Positions 1-8,490 of a DNA stretch of 64,000 bases are shown here, piece after piece. The number at the start of each line of letters is the position of its first letter. The stretch's first letter is position 1. The translations under genes and the position numbers were made by a program. The notes under the pieces are model-generated. The model searched no databases. It was given only the letters and a program-made list of their open reading frames with translations, and was not told the DNA's origin. The stretch lies in assembly GCF_018861295.1 (NCBI RefSeq), contig NZ_JAHLDM010000018.1, positions 46,624-110,623 of the forward strand, given 5' to 3'. Source of the stretch: Clostridium_AD estertheticum_D. GTDB lineage: Bacteria > Bacillota > Clostridia > Clostridiales > Clostridiaceae.

Positions 1-998
1 ATTCAAATAAAAAAAATAGTATTAATTATATAAAAGAAGCATTTCAATACATGAAGATTAAATTTGATAATGATGATAAATTTGTTTATTACAATGAGTA
101 TAAAAATGGAAGTAATATATCTGATATCATAATTCCAGATGATAATAATAAGTATGATGATTCTAATATAGTATATGTAAAAACTTCTGATTACAATAAA
201 ATTAAGGAATTAAAGAAAGAGAATGCAGTAAATTTAAAAGATAATGAAATATTAATAGTATCTAATTCACCTAATATGGTGCCTTTGATAAACGGATATA
301 TGAAAAATAATGATACAATAATAATCCAAGGAAAAGAATTTAATATAAAAAATAAAGAATTCCTTCAAGAAAGCTTAAAAAGTGATAAATCATATATTCC
401 ATTTACTGTAATAGCAAATCATGAAATTTGTGATAGTATGACTGTATATTCAAGCAATGTAGATATTAATTTTGGAGGAGATAGCAAAAGAGAAAAAGAA
501 AATAATTTTAATAATATGATAAAATTACATAATAATTCAAGTGGTTATGATAAAATAGGATATTTATTTTCAACTAGTAAAATTGCTACTTATGATAGTA
601 GCGTAGGTATGACAACTAAAGCATTGTTTATTGCAATTTATGTAGGAATAGTATTTTTAATAAGTAGTATGGCAGTTCTTTCACTTCAGCAATTAAGTGA
701 AGCAAGTGATAGTATAGAGAGGTATGTTTCATTGAAAAAATTAGGAGTTAATATAAAAGATATAAATAAAACAATATTTACACAAACTTTGGTTTATTTT
801 AGTATTCCAGTTATATTAGCTATAGTTCATTCAGTTATAGGTATAAAAGTTGCTAGTGGATTTATATTAAACAATAATAAACCAAACGTAGGGGGATCAT
901 ATATTGTAACTGCGATTATATTTATAACTATATATATAATTTACTTCTATGTCACTTATTCAGGATATAAAAGTATAGTGAAAAATAAAATAGTTTAG
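1..998 (+). CDS. FtsX/BceB-type ABC transporter permease, C-terminal part (5' truncated by window edge)
   Basis: The reading frame is open back to base 3 with no stop, so the ATG at 51 is probably internal and the gene starts outside the window. The visible 330 or so residues are a long soluble, Asn/Lys/Asp-rich segment followed by three hydrophobic stretches (beginning near residues 192, 250 and 285 counted from the ATG at 51). That matches the large extracellular loop and C-terminal FtsX domain of BceB-like permeases, which with a BceA ATPase remove peptide antibiotics from the membrane. The two-component pair downstream supports a Bce-like module. The ATPase, usually upstream, is not in the window. 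Family inferred from topology and context; no search was run. Confidence 0.75.
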   Translation, partial: SNKKNSINYIKEAFQYMKIKFDNDDKFVYYNEYKNGSNISDIIIPDDNNKYDDSNIVYVKTSDYNKIKELKKENAVNLKDNEILIVSNSPNMVPLINGYMKNNDTIIIQGKEFNIKNKEFLQESLKSDKSYIPFTVIANHEICDSMTVYSSNVDINFGGDSKREKENNFNNMIKLHNNSSGYDKIGYLFSTSKIATYDSSVGMTTKALFIAIYVGIVFLISSMAVLSLQQLSEASDSIERYVSLKKLGVNIKDINKTIFTQTLVYFSIPVILAIVHSVIGIKVASGFILNNNKPNVGGSYIVTAIIFITIYIIYFYVTYSGYKSIVKNKIV

Positions 999-1010
999 GA
1001 GAAATATATT

Positions 1011-1439
1011 ATGAAAAAGATAATAATTTGTGTAACTGTAGTAGTTACTTTGATAGTAGCAGGAGTATTTTTTAGAAATTTTAGATTTGAAATGGGTGCT
1101 GATAATTTTGGTAATATAGGTGTTTCGGGGGAAATAATGTGTAACGATGATGAAATTCATATGGCACAAACAAATCAATTTCCATCAGGTATAAAGAAAA
1201 TTTATTATGAAGCTGTAGCAAAAAAAAGATCTATAAAAGAAGCTGAAATAACATGGTATAATGGTGAAGGCAATGAAAATCCAATAAAAACAGAAAAAGT
1301 AAATAGGAATAATGAGGGAGGTTTTGTTTCAAGTATAACTAAGGGAGAAGGTCTAAAAATTGGTAGTTATCATGTACAAATAAAAATTAAAAGTAAATCA
1401 GAATTTAAAACAGAAGAAATAAAGTTTGTAGTTAAATAA
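1011..1439 (+). CDS. small membrane-anchored or secreted protein of unknown function
   Basis: 142 residues, starting 12 bases after the permease stop with an AGGAG ribosome binding site. An N-terminal hydrophobic helix (about residues 3-21, preceded by KK) is a signal anchor or uncleaved signal peptide; no lipobox Cys is visible. The rest is a polar, beta-rich extracytoplasmic domain. The spacing suggests co-transcription with the permease, so a role in the same peptide-sensing or export system is plausible but not shown. I do not recognise the family. Confidence 0.7.
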   Translation: MKKIIICVTVVVTLIVAGVFFRNFRFEMGADNFGNIGVSGEIMCNDDEIHMAQTNQFPSGIKKIYYEAVAKKRSIKEAEITWYNGEGNENPIKTEKVNRNNEGGFVSSITKGEGLKIGSYHVQIKIKSKSEFKTEEIKFVVK

Positions 1440-1454
1440 CATATTTAAGTAATT

Positions 1455-1490
1455 AAAATCTATTTAAGGTATACTTTAAATAGATTTTTT
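1455..1490 (+). terminator. intrinsic terminator after the permease and small protein genes
   Basis: A perfect 13-bp stem (1455-1467 with 1476-1488) and an 8-base loop run into a T tract. It separates the permease unit from the two-component genes, which begin at 1541. Confidence 0.8.
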
Positions 1491-1540
1491 ACTATAAAAA
1501 ACAAATAGTAAAAGATATAACAAATAAGGAGAAAATATTA

Positions 1541-2209
1541 ATGGAAAAAATAATAATAGTTGAAGATGATGAAATAATTAGAGAAGAATTAGAAAAAATT
1601 TTAACTAAGTATGGATATAAAATAATAGCGCCACTATATTTTGATAATATAGTAGAAAGTATTATAAATGAAAATGCTAATTTAGTTTTACTAGATATAA
1701 ATCTACCAGTTTTTGATGGGTATTATATATGTAGAGAAATTAGAAAAAAATCAAATGTACCAATAATTATTGTGACAAGTAGAGATAGTGATATGGATGA
1801 ATTAATGAGTATGAATTTAGGTGCAGACGATTTTGTTACAAAGCCTTATAATATTCAAATTTTAATGGCAAGAATATCTGCTTTATTAAAAAGAAGTAGT
1901 AATAAGGAACCTAGTAGTGTGTTAACTTGTAAAGATTTTCAAGTTAATTTATCAAATGCTACACTTCTATATGATGGAAAAGAAATTGAATTAACTAAAA
2001 ATGAAGTAAAAATACTTTCATATTTAATAATTCATAAAGGTGAAATTATATCTAGAGATTTACTTATGGAACAGTTATGGAAGTCAGATTATTTTATAGA
2101 TGATAGAACATTAACGGTTAATATAACGAGACTTCGTAAAAAATTGGAAGAAGCAGGATTAGAAAGTGTTATAGAAACAAGAAGAGGATTAGGATATATA
2201 ATATCATGA
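1541..2209 (+). CDS. OmpR-family response regulator, BceR-like
   Basis: 222 residues. The N-terminal receiver domain (about 1-115) has the acidic pair EDDE near residues 8-11, the phospho-acceptor Asp in LLDINLP (about residue 52), a Thr/Ser position in IIIVTS and the conserved Lys in TKPYN. A winged-helix OmpR/PhoB output domain (about 125-222) ends with RGLGYIIS. The start is set by AAGGAG eight bases upstream of the ATG. It overlaps the kinase gene by 4 bases (ATGA), so the pair is translationally coupled. By analogy with BceRS it would switch on the neighbouring transporter in response to cell-wall-active peptides; the inducer is unknown. Confidence 0.9.
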   Translation: MEKIIIVEDDEIIREELEKILTKYGYKIIAPLYFDNIVESIINENANLVLLDINLPVFDGYYICREIRKKSNVPIIIVTSRDSDMDELMSMNLGADDFVTKPYNIQILMARISALLKRSSNKEPSSVLTCKDFQVNLSNATLLYDGKEIELTKNEVKILSYLIIHKGEIISRDLLMEQLWKSDYFIDDRTLTVNITRLRKKLEEAGLESVIETRRGLGYIIS

Positions 2210-3228
2210 AAATATTAGATTATTTAAAAAATAATGAAGTAATTTTAGGAATTAACTTAATAGCGTTTATTATAGTTTTTGCATTTATATATTTTGTAGA
2301 TGAAAATTTAGGTATAATTTTTATTATATTTTTTATATGGTTTGTACCATTGTTAACTTATATGTTAATAGATTATTTAAGATATAAAAAGTACTTTAAC
2401 AATTTAAAAAGTATTATTAATAATTTAGATCAAAAGTATCTATTACCTGAAGTGGTGAAAGAGGCAGAGTTTGTAGTTGGAGCTGAAATAAATAATATAT
2501 TAAAAGAGCTAGGTAGAGATATGAATGAACATGTAAAATATTATAGAAATATTAAAGAAGAGTATAAAGAGTATATAGAGATGTGGGTTCATGAAATAAA
2601 AACTCCAATAGCGTCATCTAAATTATTAATGGAGAATAATATAACTGAAACAACGCGCATAATTAATAATCAAATGAATAGGATAGAAAATTTTGTGGAA
2701 CAAGTATTATATTATTCAAGAAGTGACGAGGTTTCAAATGATTATATTATAAAAAAGATAGTATTATCCTCAATTATACAAAAGGTTATAAATAAGAATG
2801 CAACAGATTTTATTAGTAAAAAGATAAATTTAAAATTAGATAATATTGATGAATTTATATATAGTGATGAAAAGTGGATTGAATTTATTTTAAATCAGAT
2901 AGTTGGGAATTCAATTAAGTATTGTAAAGGAAAAGAAAATAAAATAAATATTTATACAAAGAAATTAGATAATTCAGTAGTTTTAATAGTAGAAGATAAT
3001 GGAGTAGGAATAATTGATAGAGATTTAAAGAGAGTGTTTGAAAAAGGATTTACAGGAGAAAATGGCAGACGATTTGGCAAAAGTACAGGTATGGGATTAT
3101 ATTTGTGTAAAAAATTATGCAGTAAATTAGGAATATTATTAAATATTCAATCAAAGATAAATAAAGGAACTAAAGTTGAATTATTATTTCCAATAGATAG
3201 AAATGTTAATATTATTAATAATGATTAA
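2206..3228 (+). CDS. intramembrane-sensing histidine kinase, BceS-like
   Basis: 340 residues with two transmembrane helices close together (about 14-32 and 36-56) and almost no extracellular loop. That is the intramembrane-sensing layout in which the kinase reads the state of its partner ABC permease rather than a ligand. The H-box is WVHEIKTPIA (His near residue 128), followed by an N-box with NSIKYC, a G1 box DNGVGI and a G2 box STGMGLYL. The gene starts inside the regulator stop codon. The order permease, small protein, regulator, kinase fits a Bce-type detoxification module. Confidence 0.9.
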   Translation: MKILDYLKNNEVILGINLIAFIIVFAFIYFVDENLGIIFIIFFIWFVPLLTYMLIDYLRYKKYFNNLKSIINNLDQKYLLPEVVKEAEFVVGAEINNILKELGRDMNEHVKYYRNIKEEYKEYIEMWVHEIKTPIASSKLLMENNITETTRIINNQMNRIENFVEQVLYYSRSDEVSNDYIIKKIVLSSIIQKVINKNATDFISKKINLKLDNIDEFIYSDEKWIEFILNQIVGNSIKYCKGKENKINIYTKKLDNSVVLIVEDNGVGIIDRDLKRVFEKGFTGENGRRFGKSTGMGLYLCKKLCSKLGILLNIQSKINKGTKVELLFPIDRNVNIINND

Positions 3229-3299
3229 AATAAAGTGGGATTCAAGGACTCCAATTGCCACACTGCATTAAATAAATCCTTTGCCTCCTTTAGTAACTG
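3225..3299 (-). pseudogene. possible 3' remnant of a protein-coding gene
   Basis: On the minus strand a short frame ending at the kinase stop codon reads QLLKEAKDLFNAVWQLESLN and a few more residues before TAA. Its amphipathic, protein-like composition stands out from the AT-rich filler around it. It has no start codon or ribosome binding site and an in-frame stop 24 codons upstream, so it is not an intact gene. It may be the tail of a deleted gene. The parent gene is not recognised. Confidence 0.2.
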
Positions 3300-3433
3300 T
3301 TAAATCAAAAATTTATCCTAGTTATTTTACATAAAAGTATATAAATTAACTATAAATTACATCTTAAATTTAAAAACATGAATTTTATGTAATTATTAGG
3401 TTATATTTGTACTAATTATTTTAATAAAATTGC

Positions 3434-3462
3434 TTGTTATAGATTTATTTTTACTATATAAT
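3434..3462 (+). promoter_or_regulatory. sigma-A-type promoter for the PTS gene pair
   Basis: TTGTTA at 3434-3439, a 17-base spacer and a perfect TATAAT at 3457-3462, leaving a leader of about 58 bases before the GTG at 3527. Apart from the minus-strand remnant at 3225-3299, nothing else was recognised in the 298-base stretch 3229-3526. Confidence 0.6.
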
Positions 3463-3526
3463 TGATTTGTAGATTAAATTATATCATGTATACCTTTACG
3501 GTAAAACTATGTTAGGATGATGCGGC

Positions 3527-4009
3527 GTGAACTTGGAATTATGTTACGAAAACGTTTTTGTATTTAGGGATCTAAAATTTTCAAATAGTATAGAAGCTTT
3601 AAATTTTTTATCCTCAAAGCTATATGAAAAAGGTTATGTAAAAAAAGAATATCAAATAGCTATTATAGAAAGGGAAAAAAAGTATCCTACTGCTCTACCC
3701 TCAGTAGATATTAAAATAGCTATACCTCATGCCACTCATACTTTAGTAAATAAGGCGGCCTTATCTATAGGTATCCTTAAAAGTCCAGTAGAATTTAGAT
3801 CTATGGGGGATAGTAATATTAAACTAAATGTACAAATTATTATAATGCTAGCTCTAAAAGAACCTCACGGTCATATTGAAATGTTACAGAGAATAGTTAA
3901 GCTTATTAAAAATCCTGAAGCATTAAAATCACTTGTTAATGCTTCCTCAATTGAGGAAGTTTTAAATACATTAAAACCATATTTAATTAATAATAAACAA
4001 TTATCATAA
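3527..4009 (+). CDS. PTS sugar transporter subunit IIA, fructose/mannitol (galactitol-like) type
   Basis: 160 residues, one EIIA type-2 domain. The phosphorylated His is His68 in IAIPHATH, preceded by the YPTALP stretch usual in this family. It would take phosphate from HPr and pass it to the EIIB encoded 17 bases downstream. The start is GTG with a moderate AGGATG site upstream. EIIA and EIIB of this type normally sit with a galactitol-type EIIC permease. None is present in this window, and transcription ends in a hairpin right after EIIB. The gal genes beside it make a hexose or hexitol role reasonable, but the substrate is unknown. Confidence 0.85.
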   Translation: MNLELCYENVFVFRDLKFSNSIEALNFLSSKLYEKGYVKKEYQIAIIEREKKYPTALPSVDIKIAIPHATHTLVNKAALSIGILKSPVEFRSMGDSNIKLNVQIIIMLALKEPHGHIEMLQRIVKLIKNPEALKSLVNASSIEEVLNTLKPYLINNKQLS

Positions 4010-4026
4010 CTTAGGAGGAATTTAAA

Positions 4027-4311
4027 ATGAAAAAAATATTAGTAGCTTGTGGAACTGGAATAGCAACCTCAACTGTAGTTGCAGTTAAAATCAAAGAAAT
4101 TTGTAAAAAGGAAGGTATAGATGTAATTATAACTCCCTGTAAACTTACAGATGTTCAGTCAATAGTCCCAGATTATGATTTATTAGTAACTACAGGTACA
4201 TTTGATGTATCAGAAATGAATGTTCATATAATACCAGCTATATCCCTGCTAACTGGTGTGGGTGAAGAAGACACACTTAATGAAATTATAAAAACATTAA
4301 AAGAAGAATAA
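4027..4311 (+). CDS. PTS sugar transporter subunit IIB, galactitol (GatB-like) type
   Basis: 94 residues, full length for a stand-alone GatB-like EIIB. The phospho-acceptor is Cys8 in the N-terminal loop VACGTGIATST. It has a strong AGGAGG site and lies 17 bases after the EIIA gene. It should transfer phosphate from EIIA to the sugar during passage through an EIIC. The next element is a terminator rather than an EIIC gene, so this pair either serves a permease encoded elsewhere or acts as a phosphorylation-dependent regulator. Confidence 0.85.
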   Translation: MKKILVACGTGIATSTVVAVKIKEICKKEGIDVIITPCKLTDVQSIVPDYDLLVTTGTFDVSEMNVHIIPAISLLTGVGEEDTLNEIIKTLKEE

Positions 4312-4326
4312 TCAAACTATATATAC

Positions 4327-4367
4327 AATAAGCCGTACCCTAATTTATTTGGAGGGTACGGCTTATT
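4327..4367. terminator. hairpin terminator between convergent PTS and LacI-family genes
   Basis: A perfect 15-bp stem (4327-4341 with 4353-4367) and an 11-base loop lie between convergent genes. The T tract is short on both sides, so it probably acts in both directions. Confidence 0.75.
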
Positions 4368-4383
4368 TAAAAAGTAAACTACT

Positions 4384-5388
4384 CTATGAATTGGTTTTAA
4401 TTTGCGAGCAACTACCTCTTTTTATGATTTTTGTTGGTATAACTACTTTTTTAGGTATTTCTCTTTCCTCTTTTAACTGCTCAATTATTAACTCTACAGC
4501 AGTTTCTCCCATAAACTCCATATATATTTTTACTGTAGTTAATGGAGGTACTATAAACTGTGATGTTATATTATCATTATATGATATTACACTTATATCT
4601 TCTGGTATTCTTAGACTAGCTTCACTTATAGCTCTATAAGCGCCTATTGCCATAGAATCATTAGCTACTATATAAGCCGTTATATCATTTTTATCTCCTA
4701 ATGCCTTTTTCATTAGCTCATAACCACTTTGTGGCGTAAATTTACCTATGTACAAATTAGTTTTGTAATCTATTCCTCTAAGCTGCATTTCTTCTTTATA
4801 TGTTCTCTCACGCCTATCCACAAAAATATCTTTACCATCATTAATGTATTCTATTCCACTAATAAAGCCAATATTTTTATGTCCGAGCTTCTCTAAATAA
4901 TTTAATATATTAATAGTTGCATACTTTAGATCACATACTACAGAATCATAAACATCACTTTGTGGTGATGAGTCAACAAATACTATATTCTCTGATACTG
5001 TTTTAAGCTTTTCCAGTTCTCTAATCCCAAATTTGCCAATAGCTATAATTCCATCTACTTCTTTTAAGCCTATATTAAAAAGCGGTGATAATTTTACCAC
5101 TTCTATATTTTCACTAGCACATTTTTTCTCTACAGCTAATCTTATAGATAAATAATATGGATCTAGTACTTCCTCTTTTTCAGTGTACCAATTTGCTATA
5201 GCTACTTTAAATGTACTTTTCTTAATATTTTTATCATTTTTTTTAACATAATTTAATTCCTCAGCAACTTGAAATATCCTTTGTTTTGTAATATCCGTTA
5301 CATTTAATTTCTCATCAAAGTTTAATACCCTGGATACAGTAGCAATTGATACTCCAGCGCTATTTGCTATATCTTTTATTGTTACCAT
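4384..5388 (-). CDS. LacI/GalR-family transcriptional repressor
   Basis: About 334 residues. An N-terminal LacI helix-turn-helix (VTIKDIANSAGVSIATVSRV) and hinge helix are followed by a periplasmic-binding-protein-like effector domain. I prefer the ATG at 5388 because LacI-family proteins normally begin a few residues before the TIKDIA helix; a GTG at 5403 in the same frame is possible and neither start has a strong ribosome site. It lies next to galT/galK in the same direction, and two TTTTAGTAAAA palindromes sit at the galK promoter, so it is the likely galactose repressor of the cluster. It could instead control the PTS pair it converges with. The inter-gene stretch up to 5650 holds only short hairpins. 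Confidence 0.85.
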   Translation of the reverse strand: MVTIKDIANSAGVSIATVSRVLNFDEKLNVTDITKQRIFQVAEELNYVKKNDKNIKKSTFKVAIANWYTEKEEVLDPYYLSIRLAVEKKCASENIEVVKLSPLFNIGLKEVDGIIAIGKFGIRELEKLKTVSENIVFVDSSPQSDVYDSVVCDLKYATINILNYLEKLGHKNIGFISGIEYINDGKDIFVDRRERTYKEEMQLRGIDYKTNLYIGKFTPQSGYELMKKALGDKNDITAYIVANDSMAIGAYRAISEASLRIPEDISVISYNDNITSQFIVPPLTTVKIYMEFMGETAVELIIEQLKEEREIPKKVVIPTKIIKRGSCSQIKTNS

Positions 5389-5584
5389 TAATTTCACACT
5401 CACTTGCTTTTTCGTTATTTTGACAATACTAAAATCTTATTTCTCTAATTTATGATTAAATCATCTCCGACGGAGTTGCATATTAAGACTTCATAAGGAA
5501 AACTATACTTCCACTTAAGTTTTATTTATTCTAAAGTAGTTAACATACATTTATAGACGTAGGAGACTTTCCTACTGAAATGTC

Positions 5585-5621
5585 ATTAAAGAGTGAATTA
5601 TTGTATAATCCACTCTTTAAT
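5585..5621. terminator. hairpin downstream of galT
   Basis: An 11-bp outer stem (5585-5595 with 5611-5621) has further pairing possible inside the loop. It lies just after the galT stop. There is no T tract on the minus side, so it may be a 3'-end stabiliser rather than a true terminator. Confidence 0.4.
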
Positions 5622-5650
5622 TACCTTTTGAAATGTTTTAAACCATTTTT

Positions 5651-7171
5651 CTATAAACTATTAATAAATTTATTAAAAGCTTGTTTTCCTTTAACATCTG
5701 TTTTAAATACTCCAGCCTGTTCTAGGACCTTTGAAAATACAATACCTATTTCTTTTTTTAATATTTCATCAACGTTTTTTTCATTAATATCTGAATATTT
5801 TTGAGTGAGCTTTATTGCCCATTCTTTATGTTTTATAAGGTCTTCTTTATTATCTAGTTCCCTAAAGATGTCTTTGTCTTTATTATTTACTAAATAATAA
5901 CTTAGCTCTTTTATCTCTGTTTTTAATCTTGCTGGTAAAACTGCAAGTCCCATAACCTCGATAAGTCCAATATTTTCTTTCTTTATGTTATGTAACTCCT
6001 TATGAGGATGGAAAATTCCATCTGGATACTGAGCTGATATTCTATTATTTCTTAGAACTAAATCTATCTCGTATGATTCTCCTCGTCTTCTGGCTATAGG
6101 TGTTATTGCGTTATGAGCAGCCTCACCCGTAAATGCACTTATGGAAACACTCTCATCAGAATAATTCTTCCAAACTTTCAAAATGTGATCTGCAAGTTTT
6201 ACAAGTGTTTCCTTATCTTTACCATTTATTCTAACAACACTCATAGGCCAATTAACTCTACCAATTGTTACTCCCTCGTATCCTTTAACATTAAATTCTT
6301 CCTCTATAGGTGCCTTTGCCATAGCAAATTCATAGTTTCCACCTTGGAAATGATCATGACTTAATATTGAGCCTCCAACTATAGGAAGATCTGCATTAGA
6401 TCCTACGAAATAGTGTGGATATTGCTCAACAAAATCTAGTAACCTTTTAAATGTTTCCTTGCATATTTTCATTGGCACATGTTCACCATTTAATATTATA
6501 CAATGTTCATTATAATAAACATAAGGAGAGTATTGTAAAAACCATTTATCTTTATCTAATATAACAGGTATAAGCCTATGATTCCCTCTAGCTGGATGAT
6601 TTATTCTACCTGCATAACCCTCATTTTCTTTGCAAAGCAAACAGGAAGGGTAAGCACTTGATTTTAAATTTTTAGCTCTAGCAATTTCTTTTGGATCCTT
6701 TTCAGGTTTAGATAAATTAATAGTAATATCTATATCTCCATAACTTGTTGCTACTTTCCATTTTAAATCCTTTTGCACTCTTTCCCATCTTATATAATTT
6801 GAACTTATACTTAATTTATAAAAATAATCCGTTGCTTTTCTTGGACTTTCCTTATAAAGCCTTTTAAATTCTTTTATTATTTCTGATGGTCTTCCTATTA
6901 AACAAGCCATTATTTTTGTGTCAAATAAATCCCTAGCAATTATGCCATCATCGTTTATTACTTTATTGTCGCACGCCCACAAATTTATATTATCCAAAAC
7001 TTGTTGCACTTCATATTCTTTATCTTCAATATTTTCTTCCTTAATCTCATCTAAAGATAAAGTTTCTAGAAGTCTGTTTTTGGTATATATTAAATCCTCT
7101 TGAGTTATTAATTGCTTATTTATTGCATAATAAAGCAACTTTTGTACCTCACTTGAAATATTTACTGCCAT
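5651..7171 (-). CDS. galT: UDP-glucose--hexose-1-phosphate uridylyltransferase, class II (GalT2)
   Basis: Leloir-pathway enzyme swapping UMP between UDP-glucose and galactose-1-phosphate. The class II form of Firmicutes is about 500 residues, and this gene gives 506 when started at the ATG at 7171. That start has a clear AGGAG eight bases upstream and yields MAVNISSEVQKLL. The frame stays open upstream through 21-bp repeats, which would add an unnatural MKAASQK-repeat N-terminus, so I reject the longer start. An HxHxQ-type segment (SHDHFQGG) corresponds to the GalT active-site region. It follows galK by about 100 bases and is probably co-transcribed with it from the promoter near 8500. Confidence 0.93.
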   Translation of the reverse strand: MAVNISSEVQKLLYYAINKQLITQEDLIYTKNRLLETLSLDEIKEENIEDKEYEVQQVLDNINLWACDNKVINDDGIIARDLFDTKIMACLIGRPSEIIKEFKRLYKESPRKATDYFYKLSISSNYIRWERVQKDLKWKVATSYGDIDITINLSKPEKDPKEIARAKNLKSSAYPSCLLCKENEGYAGRINHPARGNHRLIPVILDKDKWFLQYSPYVYYNEHCIILNGEHVPMKICKETFKRLLDFVEQYPHYFVGSNADLPIVGGSILSHDHFQGGNYEFAMAKAPIEEEFNVKGYEGVTIGRVNWPMSVVRINGKDKETLVKLADHILKVWKNYSDESVSISAFTGEAAHNAITPIARRRGESYEIDLVLRNNRISAQYPDGIFHPHKELHNIKKENIGLIEVMGLAVLPARLKTEIKELSYYLVNNKDKDIFRELDNKEDLIKHKEWAIKLTQKYSDINEKNVDEILKKEIGIVFSKVLEQAGVFKTDVKGKQAFNKFINSL

Positions 7172-7190
7172 GTTATCATCTCCTAGTAGT

Positions 7191-7274
7191 TTCATCTTCT
7201 GCGAAGCTGCTTTCATCTTCTGCGAAGCTGCTTTCATCTTCTGCGAAGCTGCTTTCATCTTCTTCGAAACTGTT
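7191..7274. repeat. four tandem 21-bp repeats between galK and galT
   Basis: Three identical copies (7191-7211, 7212-7232, 7233-7253) and a fourth with three mismatches (7254-7274) that runs into the galK stop codon. Each unit contains the small inverted repeat CTTCTGCGAAG. The unit is 21 bases, so copy-number change keeps the reading frame, and no stop interrupts the galT frame across the array. Its position between the galK stop and the galT ribosome binding site suggests an mRNA spacer or simple slippage expansion. Confidence 0.95.
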
Positions 7275-8433
7275 ATAGTTTTCTTGCACCATCACCTATT
7301 TTAGCTACATAAAAGATTGCTTCGTGTCCTATTTTCTTCTTATATTCTTCCCCAACATTTTTAATGAAATCATCTACAAATTCATCTTTAACTATACTTA
7401 CTGTGCATCCACCAAAACCAGCTCCTGTCATTCTTGACCCAATTACACCTGGCATTTTCCATGCAATTTCAACTAAAGTATCTAGTTCTATTCCTGTAAC
7501 TTCATAATCATCTCTTAGTGATATGTGTGACTTATTCATTAACTCACCAAATAATTTTATATCTTTGTTTTCAAGTGCTTTTACAGCTTTTAAAGTTCTT
7601 TGATTCTCATAAATGGCATGTTTTGCACGTCTTGCACAAACTTCATTTTTTATAAGATGTCTGTTTTTTTCAAATACATCTTCATTTATTTCACAAAGAG
7701 CATTGATTTTAAGTTCACTTTGTAAATCTTTAAGAGCAGTTTCACATTCTGATCTTCTTTCATTATATTTAGAATCAGCAAGACCTCTTCTTTTATTCGT
7801 GTTTGATATTACTATAGATGCTCCGTCAAGCTTAATGCTTGAATATTGATATTTTAATGTATTTGTATCTAATAGTATTGCTTTGTCTTTTTTACCCATG
7901 CCTATAGCAAATTGATCCATAATACCACAATTTACACCTACATATTCATTTTCTGCCTTTTGACTATACTTAACGATATCTATCATACTAAGGTCAAAAT
8001 CATATAAATCCTTTAAAACAACACCTGTAACTACCTCAATAGATGCTGAAGAAGATAACCCTGCACCATTTGGTATATTCCCGTAAAATAATATATCAAA
8101 TCCACTATCTATTTTCATACCGTTATTTTCAAAAACCCAAATTACTCCCTTAGGATAATTTGCCCAATCGTGCTCTTTGTTGTATTTCATGTCATCTATA
8201 TTTATTTCCATTATTCCTAATTCTTCAAAATTCTCTGAATAAAATCTTATCTTTTTATCAGTTCGCTTTTTAATTAGTGCATAAGTACCAAAAGTTATTG
8301 CACATGGAAAAACATTACCACCGTTATAATCTGTATGCTCTCCTATTAAATTTACTCTACCTGGAGCGAAAAAAACCTTTTCAGCCTCGCATTTATAAAC
8401 CCTCTTAAACATATCTTTTAATTTATTAATCAT
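7273..8433 (-). CDS. galK: galactokinase
   Basis: 386 residues from the ATG at 8433, which has GGGAGG nine bases upstream and gives MINKLKDMFKRVY, the usual galactokinase length; an upstream in-frame start at 8493 would add 20 unlikely residues. It phosphorylates galactose to galactose-1-phosphate, the substrate of GalT. GHMP-kinase signatures are visible: the galactokinase signature GRVNLIGEHTDYNGG near the N-terminus, the ATP-binding Gly/Ser loop PNGAGLSSSASIEV and the C-terminal SRMTGAGFGGCTVS. It is the first gene of galK-galT, with operator-like repeats over its promoter. Confidence 0.96.
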   Translation of the reverse strand: MINKLKDMFKRVYKCEAEKVFFAPGRVNLIGEHTDYNGGNVFPCAITFGTYALIKKRTDKKIRFYSENFEELGIMEINIDDMKYNKEHDWANYPKGVIWVFENNGMKIDSGFDILFYGNIPNGAGLSSSASIEVVTGVVLKDLYDFDLSMIDIVKYSQKAENEYVGVNCGIMDQFAIGMGKKDKAILLDTNTLKYQYSSIKLDGASIVISNTNKRRGLADSKYNERRSECETALKDLQSELKINALCEINEDVFEKNRHLIKNEVCARRAKHAIYENQRTLKAVKALENKDIKLFGELMNKSHISLRDDYEVTGIELDTLVEIAWKMPGVIGSRMTGAGFGGCTVSIVKDEFVDDFIKNVGEEYKKKIGHEAIFYVAKIGDGARKL

Positions 8434-8490
8434 AATTGAATTCCTCCCTATAATAAATAGTTTTCGTGTTTCTCTATATGTATAGGTTAT

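Noticed and set aside
5465..5475. CTCCG/CGGAG palindrome upstream of the LacI-family gene
   Set aside because: Too short, with a one-base loop, to support an operator or a terminator without further copies.
7172..7258. N-terminal extension of GalT made of MKAASQK repeats
   Set aside because: The repeats are non-coding spacer. The ATG at 7171 has a strong AGGAG at good spacing and gives the normal 506-residue class II GalT.
7191..7274. Tandem repeats as a CRISPR array
   Set aside because: Units are contiguous 21-mers without spacers and there are no cas genes in the window.
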